64,000 bases of DNA. Origin: Tepidimonas fonticaldi. Its GTDB lineage: Bacteria > Pseudomonadota > Gammaproteobacteria > Burkholderiales > Burkholderiaceae_C. Position numbers and translations under genes: made by a program. This document shows positions 18,357 through 26,210 of this stretch, piece by piece (the stretch's first letter is position 1; each line of letters opens with the position of its first letter). The notes below the pieces were generated by a model that was given only the letters and a program-made list of their open reading frames with translations, was not told the DNA's origin and searched no databases. The stretch covers positions 1 to 64,000 of the forward strand of contig NZ_VJOO01000008.1 in NCBI RefSeq assembly GCF_007556755.1, in the 5' to 3' direction.

Positions 18357-19133
18357 TCACACCAGGCCCAGCCGCTCACACAGTTCTAGCAGATGCGCCA
18401 CCTGCGCGTTCGGGCGCTCGTGCGGCTGCGGCTGCACGCTGCCGGCGTGCAGCGCGCGCGCCATGTCCCCGCCGCCGCAGCCGCAGTCCTTCGGCTGCAC
18501 GGTGGCGTCCCAGTCGTGGCCGTGGCGGTTGACCCAGACGGCGGCCAGCCCCGCGCGGCGCGCGCCGACCACATCCAGCAGCGGGTCGTCGCCGACGTGC
18601 AGCGCCGCCTGCGGCGCCGCGCCCGCCGCCGCCAGCGCCGCCTGGTAGATGCCGGGGTGCGGCTTGGCCACACCCGCCTCGCGCGCGCCGACGTGGGCGA
18701 CGAAGTAGTCGCCCAGGCCCACGCGGCGCACGTCGGCGTTGCCGTTGGAGACCGCCACCAGCGGCCAGCGCGCCGCCAGCCGCTCCAGCGCCGGGCGCGC
18801 GTCCGCGAACAGCTCGACGCGCTGGCGCTCGGCGTAGAACACCTCGAACGCCGGTTCCGCCAGCGCCGGGTCGTCGCCGCTTTCACGCAGCGCGACGCGG
18901 ATCGCCTCGCGGCGCAGGAAGGTCAGGTCGTGGTGGCGGTCCGGGTGATCGCGCTGCACGCCGGCGCGCACCGCGCGCGCCCAGACGCGGTCGCGCAGCC
19001 GCGCGGCGGTGGCAGGCGCGTGCGCCTCCAGCCACGCCTGCAGCGCGGCCTCGGCGCGCTCGATGGTGGGCCGCATCGGCCACAGCGTGTCGTCCAGGTC
19101 GAGGGTCAAGGCCCGCAGGCCGGCAATGTCCAT
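18357..19133 (-). CDS. HAD-superfamily hydrolase
   Basis: A 258-aa haloacid dehalogenase-fold phosphatase. Motif I is [10 protein letters not shown] near the N-terminus, motif II VAVSNGN, motif III Lys in GVAKPHP, and motif [16 protein letters not shown]. The substrate is not recognisable. A cysteine-glycine cluster (DCGCGGGD) lies near the C-terminus. ATG 19133 has GGAG 7 nt upstream; ATG 19136 is adjacent. It is divergent from hemH with only 22 nt between the start codons. Confidence 0.88.
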   Translation of the reverse strand: MDIAGLRALTLDLDDTLWPMRPTIERAEAALQAWLEAHAPATAARLRDRVWARAVRAGVQRDHPDRHHDLTFLRREAIRVALRESGDDPALAEPAFEVFYAERQRVELFADARPALERLAARWPLVAVSNGNADVRRVGLGDYFVAHVGAREAGVAKPHPGIYQAALAAAGAAPQAALHVGDDPLLDVVGARRAGLAAVWVNRHGHDWDATVQPKDCGCGGGDMARALHAGSVQPQPHERPNAQVAHLLELCERLGLV

Positions 19134-19155
19134 CATCGTGCTCCAGAATACCACC

Positions 19156-20247
19156 ATGCGCATGCACCCCGAACCCGCCTACACCCACGGCCAGCCCGCC
19201 CGCACGGGCATCCTGTGGATCAACCTCGGCACGCCCGAGGCGCCGACCCCGGCGGCGCTGCGGCGCTACCTGGGCCAGTTCCTCGGCGACCCGCGCGTGG
19301 TGGAGTTGCCGCGCGCGCTGTGGTGGCCGATCCTGCACGGCATCATCCTGAACGTGCGGCCGCGCAAGTCGGCGGCCAAGTACGCCACCATCTGGACGCC
19401 GGAGGGCTCGCCGCTGAAGGTGTGGACCGAGCGGCAGGCCAAGCTGCTGCAGGGCCTGCTGGGCGAGCGCGGCCACCACGTGACGGTGCGCTGGGCCATG
19501 CGCTACGGGGAGCCGGCTATCGCGCGCGAGCTGGAGGCGCTCAAGGCCGCCGGCTGCACGCGCGTCCTGATCCTGCCGGCCTACCCGCAGTATTGCGCCG
19601 CCACCACCGCCAGCGCCTTCGACGAGGTGTGGCGCTGGGCTGGCGCGCGGCGCTGGGCGCCGGAGCTGCGCTTCGTCAACCACTACCACGACGACGCCGG
19701 CTACATCGGGGCGCTGGCCGCGCGCGTGCGCGCGCACTGGGCCGAGCACGGACGGCCCGAGCGGCTGGTGATGAGCTTCCATGGCATGCCGGCGCGCACG
19801 CTGCAGCTCGGCGACCCCTACCACTGCGAATGCCACAAGACCGGCCGGCTGCTGGCCGAGGCGCTGGAGCTGCCGCCCGGGCAGGCGGTCGTGACGTTCC
19901 AGTCGCGCTTCGGCAAGGCGAAGTGGTTGCAGCCGTACACCGAGCCGACGCTGGTGGAACTCGCGCGCCAGGGCGTGGGCCGGGTGGACGTGGTGTGCCC
20001 CGGCTTCACCGCCGACTGCATCGAGACGCTGGAGGAAATCGACCAGGAGGCGCGCGCAGCCTTCCTGTCCGCCGGCGGGCGGGAGTTCCATTACATCCCG
20101 TGCCTGAACGACGACCTGGGCTGGCTGCGGGCGCTGGCGGATCTGGCCGAGCGGCACCTGGCCGGCTGGCCGACGCGCACGCCGCACGACCCCGCCGCCG
20201 CCGAGGCCACGCGCCAGCGCGCGCGGGCGCTCGGTGCGGCGATGTGA
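19156..20247 (+). CDS. hemH: Ferrochelatase
   Basis: A 363-aa protein that inserts Fe2+ into protoporphyrin IX, the last step of haem synthesis. Visible motifs are [14 protein letters not shown] at the N-terminus, YPQY ([13 protein letters not shown]), the active-site His in [23 protein letters not shown], and the acidic [14 protein letters not shown]. No Shine-Dalgarno sequence precedes ATG 19156, and a second ATG lies 6 nt on. The start is only 22 nt from the divergent HAD gene, so its promoter must lie within that gene's 5' end. Confidence 0.97.
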   Translation: MRMHPEPAYTHGQPARTGILWINLGTPEAPTPAALRRYLGQFLGDPRVVELPRALWWPILHGIILNVRPRKSAAKYATIWTPEGSPLKVWTERQAKLLQGLLGERGHHVTVRWAMRYGEPAIARELEALKAAGCTRVLILPAYPQYCAATTASAFDEVWRWAGARRWAPELRFVNHYHDDAGYIGALAARVRAHWAEHGRPERLVMSFHGMPARTLQLGDPYHCECHKTGRLLAEALELPPGQAVVTFQSRFGKAKWLQPYTEPTLVELARQGVGRVDVVCPGFTADCIETLEEIDQEARAAFLSAGGREFHYIPCLNDDLGWLRALADLAERHLAGWPTRTPHDPAAAEATRQRARALGAAM

Positions 20248-20284
20248 GGCGCGATGGACCCGCCGACGAGCGGAAACCGCCGCG

Positions 20285-21157
20285 TCAAACGTCGCCCTCC
20301 AGAAACCGCTGCACCAGATCCAACTGCGCCGGCACATTGAGGGCGGGGGCATGGCCGCAACCCGCCACGGTCACCACCACCGCCCGCGGCCCCCGGTCGC
20401 GCATCGCCTCGGCCGTCTCGGGCAACAGCAAATCGGAGTCGGCCCCGCGCAGGCACAGCACGGGCACGTCCAGGCTGTCGTAGACCGGCCACAGGTCGTA
20501 GTCGTGCGGATGGTGGATGAACTGCTGCACCATCGCCGGGTCGTAGTGCGGCGTTACCCGACCGTCCGGCAGCCGGCGCACCGACGTCTCGGTCAACCGC
20601 CGCCACTGGGCATCGGACAGGTAACCGTACGGCTGGTACACCGTGCGGAAGTAGGCCTCCAGCGCCGACACGGTGTCGAACGCTGCCGGATTGCCGGCGT
20701 AGGTACGGATGCGCTGCACGGCGGCGGGCGCCAGCGCCGGGCCGATGTCATTGAGCACCAGACGGCGAATGCGCCCCCGCAGCGGCCCGGCCGCGCAGAC
20801 CATGCCGATGGCGCCCCCCATCGACGTGCCCACCCAGTGCGCACGCTCGATGTCGAGTTGATCGAGCAACGAGGTGGCCAGCCGCGCGTAGAAGGCCAGG
20901 CAGTACTCCTGGGCCGGATCGGGGCTCCACTGGCTCAGCCCGCGGCCGATCGTGTCCGGGCACAGGACGCGATAGCGCGGACTCAGCCAGGCGGCCAGTT
21001 CGTCCATGTCGCGGCCGGTGCGGGCCAGCCCGTGCCAGGCCAGGACGACCGGCGCATCCTCCGGCCCCCAGTCCATGAAGTGGATCTCGCGGCCCTCGCA
21101 CACGAGGTAGCGCGAACGCGGGGCGGCCACGGTGGCGGATGCGGAAGCGGTGCTCAT
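20285..21157 (-). CDS. Alpha/beta hydrolase, last gene of the liv-type operon
   Basis: A 290-aa hydrolase with an oxyanion-hole HG (VVLAWHGLARTGRD), the nucleophile elbow GTSMGGAIG (Ser), an acid probably in LRGADSDLLL and the His in GCGHAPALN. No signal peptide is seen, so it is cytoplasmic. Its ATG overlaps the stop of the livM-like gene (ATGA), so it is translationally coupled to the transporter. It probably cleaves an ester or amide brought in by that transporter. Substrate not known. Confidence 0.88.
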   Translation of the reverse strand: MSTASASATVAAPRSRYLVCEGREIHFMDWGPEDAPVVLAWHGLARTGRDMDELAAWLSPRYRVLCPDTIGRGLSQWSPDPAQEYCLAFYARLATSLLDQLDIERAHWVGTSMGGAIGMVCAAGPLRGRIRRLVLNDIGPALAPAAVQRIRTYAGNPAAFDTVSALEAYFRTVYQPYGYLSDAQWRRLTETSVRRLPDGRVTPHYDPAMVQQFIHHPHDYDLWPVYDSLDVPVLCLRGADSDLLLPETAEAMRDRGPRAVVVTVAGCGHAPALNVPAQLDLVQRFLEGDV

Positions 21158-22245
21158 GCGGACGTCTCCGGACGAAGGGGGGAACGGTCGGCGCGCTCGC
21201 GCAACCAGCCGACGATGCCATTGGGAAAGCGATAGACGCACACCACGAACAGCACCCCCAGCCACAGCAGCCAGCGGTCCGGCGAAACGAGCTGCGACAG
21301 CACCGGCACCCCCTCGACACCGCCGGCCGCCAGCCGCATCAGATCCTGCAAGTAGTTTTGCGCCAGCACGAACAGCACGCTGCCGACCACCGCGCCGTAC
21401 AGCGTGCCCATGCCCCCGATCACCACGATGAGCAGCACATCGAGCATGATCTCGAAGCTCAACGACGTGTCCGGCCCGTTGTAGCGCAGCCAGATGGCCA
21501 GCATCGCCCCCGCCAGGGTGGCAAACAGCGCCGCCAAAACATTGCCCAGCGTGCGATAGACGACGGTGCGGTAGCCGATGGCTTCGGCACGGAAATCGTT
21601 CTCGCGGATGGCCTGCAGCACCCGCCCGAACGGTGAATTGACAATGCGCAGCATCAGCAGCACCAGCGCCACGGCCAGCACGAGCAGGCCGTAGTAGGTG
21701 ATCAGCCGGCCGTCGATCAGCACGCCCAGCACCTCTTCCTCGAACGGCTCGAAGCTCGGGCTCAGCAGCTCGGGCAGGCGAAACGTCAGCCCATCCTCGC
21801 CCCCGGTGAACTCGGACAACTGCGACGCCAGCGTCTGGAACGCCGAGGCCACCGCCAGCGTCACCATGGCGTAGAAAATGGCGCGCACCCGCAGGCTGAA
21901 CAGGCCGATGGCCAGGGACAGCGCCAGCGACAGCAGCAGCGCCAGGACGATGCCGGTGCCCAGCGCGGCCCAACCCTCGCCCATGCGGGTGGAGGCGATC
22001 GCCACCCCATAAGCGCCGATGCCAAAGAACATGGTGTGCGCGAAGCTGACGATCCCGGTGTAGCCCAGCAACAGGTCGTAGCTGGCCACGAGCACGACGA
22101 AGATCAGGATCTTGGCCGCGACATTGAGCGATTTGCTGCCGGGCAGGGCAAACGGCGCCACCAGCAAGGCCAGCACGATCAGCACCAGGGCCAACGCGAG
22201 CCAACGGCTGCGCGGCAGGTCGTGGGAGAGCAGTCGATGCAGCAT
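21154..22245 (-). CDS. livM: Branched-chain-type ABC transporter permease (LivM family)
   Basis: A 363-aa inner-membrane permease with about 9-10 hydrophobic segments and the family signature YDLLLGYTGIVSFAHTMFFGIGAYGVA. The coupling-helix region VVYRTLGNVLAALFATLAGAMLA lies in the second half. It forms the channel with the LivH-like protein. It lies 13 nt after livH. The true substrate may be a branched-chain amino acid, an amide or an aromatic acid. Confidence 0.93.
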   Translation of the reverse strand: MLHRLLSHDLPRSRWLALALVLIVLALLVAPFALPGSKSLNVAAKILIFVVLVASYDLLLGYTGIVSFAHTMFFGIGAYGVAIASTRMGEGWAALGTGIVLALLLSLALSLAIGLFSLRVRAIFYAMVTLAVASAFQTLASQLSEFTGGEDGLTFRLPELLSPSFEPFEEEVLGVLIDGRLITYYGLLVLAVALVLLMLRIVNSPFGRVLQAIRENDFRAEAIGYRTVVYRTLGNVLAALFATLAGAMLAIWLRYNGPDTSLSFEIMLDVLLIVVIGGMGTLYGAVVGSVLFVLAQNYLQDLMRLAAGGVEGVPVLSQLVSPDRWLLWLGVLFVVCVYRFPNGIVGWLRERADRSPLRPETSA

Positions 22246-22258
22246 GGTCGCCCCCCGT

Positions 22259-23284
22259 TCAGCGTGCGGCCACCGGATACAGCCCGTTGGGCCGCCACAG
22301 CAGGATGGCGACCATCAGGCCGATGTTGGAAAACAGCGCCACCTTCGGCGCCAGAAAGCCGGTGTAATTGGCCATCAGCCCCACCAGCAGCGCCCCCACC
22401 AGGCAGCCAAACGAGGACCCCAGCCCGCCGATGATGATGACGATGAACAGCAGAACATTGATCTGCGCGCCCATCTGCGGCGTCACCATCTGCTGGTACA
22501 ACCCCCACATCACGCCCCCCAGCCCGGCCAGCGCCGAGCCGGCGACGAACACGCCGACGAACAGGCGCCGCACGCGGTAGCCCAGGCTCTCCACCATCTC
22601 CAGGTCCTGCACGCCGGCGCGGATCAGCAGGCCGATCTTGGTGCGGTTGAGCAGATAAAGCATGGCCAGCAGCACCGCGGAACCGATCGCCACCGCCAGC
22701 ACGCGGTACTTCTCCACCGCGGCATCGCCCCACAGCAGGGCACCACGCAACGCCTCGGGCAGCGGCAGCGGGGTCTGCTCCGGCCCCCAGATCACCTTGA
22801 TCAGCTCCTCCCCGATGATCATGCCGCCCATGGTGATGAGGATTTGCTTGAGGTGCTGGCCATACACCGGCCGCACCACCACACGCTCGAAGGCATAACC
22901 GATCGCCCCGGTGACCGCCATCGCCACCCCCATCGCCGCGAAGATGGCGATCAGGTTGGCCGCCAGCGAGGCGCTGCCGGTCCAGTCCGCCATGCCCGCC
23001 AACACCGTCGTCGCCACGAAGGCGCCCAGCGCGATGAACACACCGTGGCCGAAATTGAGCACATCCATCAGGCCGAAAACCAGCGTCAGCCCCGACGCGA
23101 TGACGAAAATGATCATGCCCATGGCCAGACCGGCGACGGTGAGCGTCAGCCACGTCGGTACAGAACCTACCAGTGGCAGTGCCACGGCCATCAAGGCGGC
23201 CACCAGCAGCAGCGGAATCCAGTCCAGCCGGACCTTGGCGAGGGCCACCTCGGCCGCCGGCAGGGGGGAAGTGACGGTGTTCAC
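22259..23284 (-). CDS. livH: Branched-chain-type ABC transporter permease (LivH family)
   Basis: A 341-aa permease with about 8 membrane segments and the LivH signature SGLTLVFGLMDVLNFGHGVFIALGA. A GTG start at 23284 (then NTVTSPLPAAEV) is chosen because GAGGAG lies 9 nt upstream; no ATG fits. It partners the LivM-like permease in an operon with both ATPases and a binding-protein gene. Confidence 0.93.
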   Translation of the reverse strand: MNTVTSPLPAAEVALAKVRLDWIPLLLVAALMAVALPLVGSVPTWLTLTVAGLAMGMIIFVIASGLTLVFGLMDVLNFGHGVFIALGAFVATTVLAGMADWTGSASLAANLIAIFAAMGVAMAVTGAIGYAFERVVVRPVYGQHLKQILITMGGMIIGEELIKVIWGPEQTPLPLPEALRGALLWGDAAVEKYRVLAVAIGSAVLLAMLYLLNRTKIGLLIRAGVQDLEMVESLGYRVRRLFVGVFVAGSALAGLGGVMWGLYQQMVTPQMGAQINVLLFIVIIIGGLGSSFGCLVGALLVGLMANYTGFLAPKVALFSNIGLMVAILLWRPNGLYPVAAR

Positions 23285-23301
23285 GTCGGTGTGCTCCTCG
23301 T

Positions 23302-24057
23302 TCAACCGTGGGCCGCCAGCGACAGGCCCAACAGGCGCTGCTGCAGCGCCGCATCCTCGACCAGCTCGGCCATCGACCCGCGGTGCACGACGCGCCCGTC
23401 GTCCATCACCGCCACGGTGTCGCCCAGGGCCTTGGCCATGGCAAAGTTCTGCTCCACCAGCAGTACGGTGGTCTGGGTTTGCTTGAGCTCGCGCAAGGCA
23501 CCGATCAAGTTCTGCACGATCGCGGGGGCCAGGCCCTTGCTCGGCTCGTCGATGAGCAGCAGCTCGCGCGGCTCCACGATGGCGCGCGCGACCGACAGCA
23601 TTTGCTTTTGCCCGCCCGAGAGTTTGCCGGCCGGATACAGCCAGAATTTGCGCAGCGCCGGAAACAGCGAAAAAATCCATTCCAGCCGGGCGGTGTCGAT
23701 GTCGTCCACCCTGCGAGCGCTGCGCGCCGCCAGCAGCAGGTTGTCCTTGACCGACAAGTCACCGAAGATCCCCATGTTCTCTGGCACGTAGGCGATGCCG
23801 CGGCGGGCGATCTCGGGCGTGGACAGGGCGACGCCGGCACCGCCGATCGGTTGCCCCGCGAAGGCGATGCGGCCGCTGCGCGCGGGCCACAGCCCCATGA
23901 TCGTGCGCAAGGTGGTCGTTTTGCCGGCGCCGTTGCGCCCCAGCAGCATGGTCACCTGCCCGCGCGGCACGGACAGGTCCACCCCGTGCAGGATGTGGTA
24001 CTGGCCGATGTACGTGTGCACACCCTCCAGGCTCAGGACGGGGGGCGCTGCACTCAT
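23302..24057 (-). CDS. livF: ABC transporter ATPase (LivF family)
   Basis: A 251-aa cytoplasmic ATPase. Walker A is GRNGAGKTT, the ABC signature LSGGQKQ (GKLSGGQKQMLSVARA) and Walker B LLLIDEPSKGLAP. IVQNLI and the length match LivF. The start overlaps the livG stop by 4 nt (ATGA). Confidence 0.95.
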   Translation of the reverse strand: MSAAPPVLSLEGVHTYIGQYHILHGVDLSVPRGQVTMLLGRNGAGKTTTLRTIMGLWPARSGRIAFAGQPIGGAGVALSTPEIARRGIAYVPENMGIFGDLSVKDNLLLAARSARRVDDIDTARLEWIFSLFPALRKFWLYPAGKLSGGQKQMLSVARAIVEPRELLLIDEPSKGLAPAIVQNLIGALRELKQTQTTVLLVEQNFAMAKALGDTVAVMDDGRVVHRGSMAELVEDAALQQRLLGLSLAAHG

Positions 24058-24809
24058 GCCGCGACCTCCACATCCAGGCCCAGATAGGCCCGTTGCACCA
24101 CCGGGGAGGCGATCACCGCCTCCGGCTCGCCATCGGCCACGAGCTGCCCGTTGTGCAGCACGATGATGCGGTCGGCCAGCTCCCGCACGACGTCCATCTT
24201 GTGCTCGACCAGCAAAATGGTCTTGGTCTTGTCCGCCTTGAGCGCACGGATCAGGTTCAGGACCACGGGCACGTCATCCACACTCATGCCCGCGGTGGGC
24301 TCGTCGAACATGAACACCTGTGGCTCAAGCGCCATCAGAATCGCAACCTCCAGCTTGCGTTGGTCACCATGAGGTAACGCGGCGGCAGGAACATCCTGCT
24401 TGTCGGCCAGGGCAACGGCGGCAACGATCTCGCGTGCGCGCCCCAGCAACTCGCGGCGGTCACTCCAGATCTGCCACAGGTTTAGCCCCTCCCCCGCGCG
24501 CGCCTGCACCGCCAAGCGGACGTTCTCCAGCACCGTCAGGCGCGGGAACAACTGCGTCAACTGAAAGGCTCGCCCCAGGCCGGCGCGGGTGCGCTCGGCC
24601 GCGCCCAGACCGGTCAGGTCCTGACCGTTGAGCCGCACGCGGCCCGCGGTGGCGCGGATCTGCCCCGAGATGAGGTTGAAGTACGTCGTCTTGCCCGCCC
24701 CGTTGGGGCCGACGATGGCCGTCAGCGTCCCCGGCGCGAAGGTGCAGCTCACCCCATCGACCGCGACGTGCCCGCCGAAGCGGACCGTCAGTCCCTCCGT
24801 CTGCAGCAT
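24054..24809 (-). CDS. livG: ABC transporter ATPase (LivG family)
   Basis: A 251-aa ATPase with Walker A GPNGAGKTT and Walker B VFMFDEPTAGMS. The signature region reads AAALPHGDQRKLEVA instead of the canonical LSYGxQR, with LPHGDQR in place of the LSxGxQ motif. The LivG-like C-terminal extension ends YLGLDVEVAA. It pairs with the LivF-like ATPase, to which it is translationally coupled. Confidence 0.94.
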   Translation of the reverse strand: MLQTEGLTVRFGGHVAVDGVSCTFAPGTLTAIVGPNGAGKTTYFNLISGQIRATAGRVRLNGQDLTGLGAAERTRAGLGRAFQLTQLFPRLTVLENVRLAVQARAGEGLNLWQIWSDRRELLGRAREIVAAVALADKQDVPAAALPHGDQRKLEVAILMALEPQVFMFDEPTAGMSVDDVPVVLNLIRALKADKTKTILLVEHKMDVVRELADRIIVLHNGQLVADGEPEAVIASPVVQRAYLGLDVEVAA

Positions 24810-24824
24810 GGTGGCCCCCGGCGC

Positions 24825-26011
24825 TCAGCGCTTGTTGCGGATGGGCACCTGCATTTCCTCCGGCTTGATTTCGCGCACCAGCTCGGGCACGCCCCACGGG
24901 AAGGCCGGGTCCACCTTGATGCGGAAGTGGTACATGGCCTGCATCGCCTGATGGTCCTCGGGGCGGAAGGTCATCTCCCCCTTCGGCGTCTGGAAGCGCA
25001 TGCCCTCCATCGTCTTGATCAGCTTGTTGGTGTTGGTGTCGCCTTGGGTCTTTTTCAGCGCCTCGACGATCGCGATGGCCGCGCTCATGCCCCCGCGGTG
25101 AAGAAGTCCGGCGGCGACTTGAAGCGCTTATAGTGGTTGGCCACCAGCCATTCGTTGACCGGATTTTTGGGGATACCGAAGTAGTAGTACGTGGCGCCCT
25201 CCATGCCAGGGAAGTTTTTGTAGGCCGCCATGGCGGGCAGAATGTTGCCGCCCGTGGCGATTTCGATGCCGTGGCGCTTCAGATCGAGGTCGGCGATCTT
25301 GAACGGGTTGCCGGCCCCGGCCCAGATGATGAAGATGACCTTGCGGCCGGGCTGGTCCTTGAGCTTGTCGATCAGTCGCTGCGCCCCGGCCGTGAAGTCG
25401 GTGGTGTTGGTGGGCAGATATTCCTCGTGGACCAGCTTGGCCTTCTTGAGCGCTTGTTTGAAGGCGGCGACCCCATCGCGGCCAAAGGCGTAGTCCTGCG
25501 CCAGCGTGGCGATGACCGTGCCCTCTTTGTCCAGCGCCACGGCGTTGGAGATCGCATCCTGCGAACTGTTGCGCCCCGTGCGGAAGATGTACTTGTTCCA
25601 CTTGTCGCCGGTGATGGAATCGGCCACGGCCGGCTCCACGAGCAGGATCTTTTTGTACTCCTCGGCCACGGGCAGCATGGCCAGCGCCACGCCGGAGGAC
25701 GTCGGACCGACCGCGATGTCGGCCTTGTCGTCGCCGTACGCGGCGGCGAGCAGGCTCTTGCCCACGTCGGGCTTGCCCTGGTCGTCCTTCTCGATCACGA
25801 CGATCTTTTTGCCCGCCACGGTCATGGTGCCGCCCGTGGCGTACTCCAAGCCCATCATCAGGCCGCTCTGCGTCTGCTTGCCGTAGGCTTCCAGCGGCCC
25901 GGTCTTGCTGTAGACGTGGGCGATGCGGATTTCCTGCCCCGACTGGGCGTGCGCCACGACGGCGGAACATGCCAAGGCCACGACGGCCAGACGGCGGGTG
26001 AAGTCAACCAT
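24825..26011 (-). pseudogene. livK: Periplasmic substrate-binding protein of the liv-type transporter, split by a -1 frameshift
   Basis: The first 308 codons (from ATG 26011, with GAGGAG 7 nt upstream) encode a type I periplasmic binding protein. It has signal peptide MVDFTRRLAVVALACSAVVAHA and ligand-binding blocks such as IAHVYSKTGPLEAYG and AVGPTSSGVALAM. The frame hits TGA at 25085-25087 after SPPDFFTAGA. The last 87 residues (SAAIAIVEALKK to PIRNKR) continue in another frame from ATG 25088. Adding one G to the five-G run at about 25090 would rejoin the frames as FFTAGGMSAA. The gene is therefore either broken, phase-variable, or carries a sequencing indel. It is first in the operon, under a probable sigma-54 promoter. 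Confidence 0.85.
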
Positions 26012-26072
26012 ATCTGTCTCCTCTGTGCGGTGGGACCCGGCGGCGCCGATGCGCGCGCGGTCCCCGCCACAG

Positions 26073-26090
26073 AAGCAGAACCCATGCCAA
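26073..26090 (-). promoter_or_regulatory. Putative sigma-54 (-24/-12) promoter of the liv-type operon
   Basis: The minus strand reads TTGGCATGGGTTCTGCTT. It has GG and GC with exactly 10 nt between them, and matches TGGCAC-N5-TTGCW at 14 of the defined positions except two. Transcription would start near 26063, about 52 nt before the binding-protein ATG. A second weaker match (TTGGCCCCGTTTTCGCTT) overlaps upstream. The gene directly upstream encodes a sigma-54 activator. Confidence 0.6.
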
Positions 26091-26112
26091 GCGAAAACGG
26101 GGCCAAACACCC

Positions 26113-26124
26113 CGGGTTAACCCG
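26113..26124. repeat. 12-bp perfect palindrome upstream of the sigma-54 promoter
   Basis: CGGGTTAACCCG lies between the putative activator sites and the -24/-12 element. It could be a protein-binding site or a weak terminator for the upstream regulator gene. Confidence 0.35.
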
Positions 26125-26141
26125 CAAATGGGGGCGGTCTA

Positions 26142-26210
26142 TGTCCAGATTTCAGACACCCGCGACGGTTGGCGGTGTCCAACTTTCAGGCAACGGTCAA
26201 ATTCTGGACA
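26142..26210. promoter_or_regulatory. Three repeated TGTCCA boxes, candidate enhancer sites for the sigma-54 activator
   Basis: TGTCCAGATTTCAGACA (26142-26158) and TGTCCAACTTTCAGGCA (26176-26192) match at 14 of 17 positions and are 34 bp apart, about three helical turns. A third, inverted copy (TGTCCAGAATTTG on the minus strand, 26198-26210) lies in the end of the regulator gene. Each has a partial TGTC...GACA dyad. They sit about 85-145 bp upstream of the predicted start point, the usual distance for such enhancers. Confidence 0.6.
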
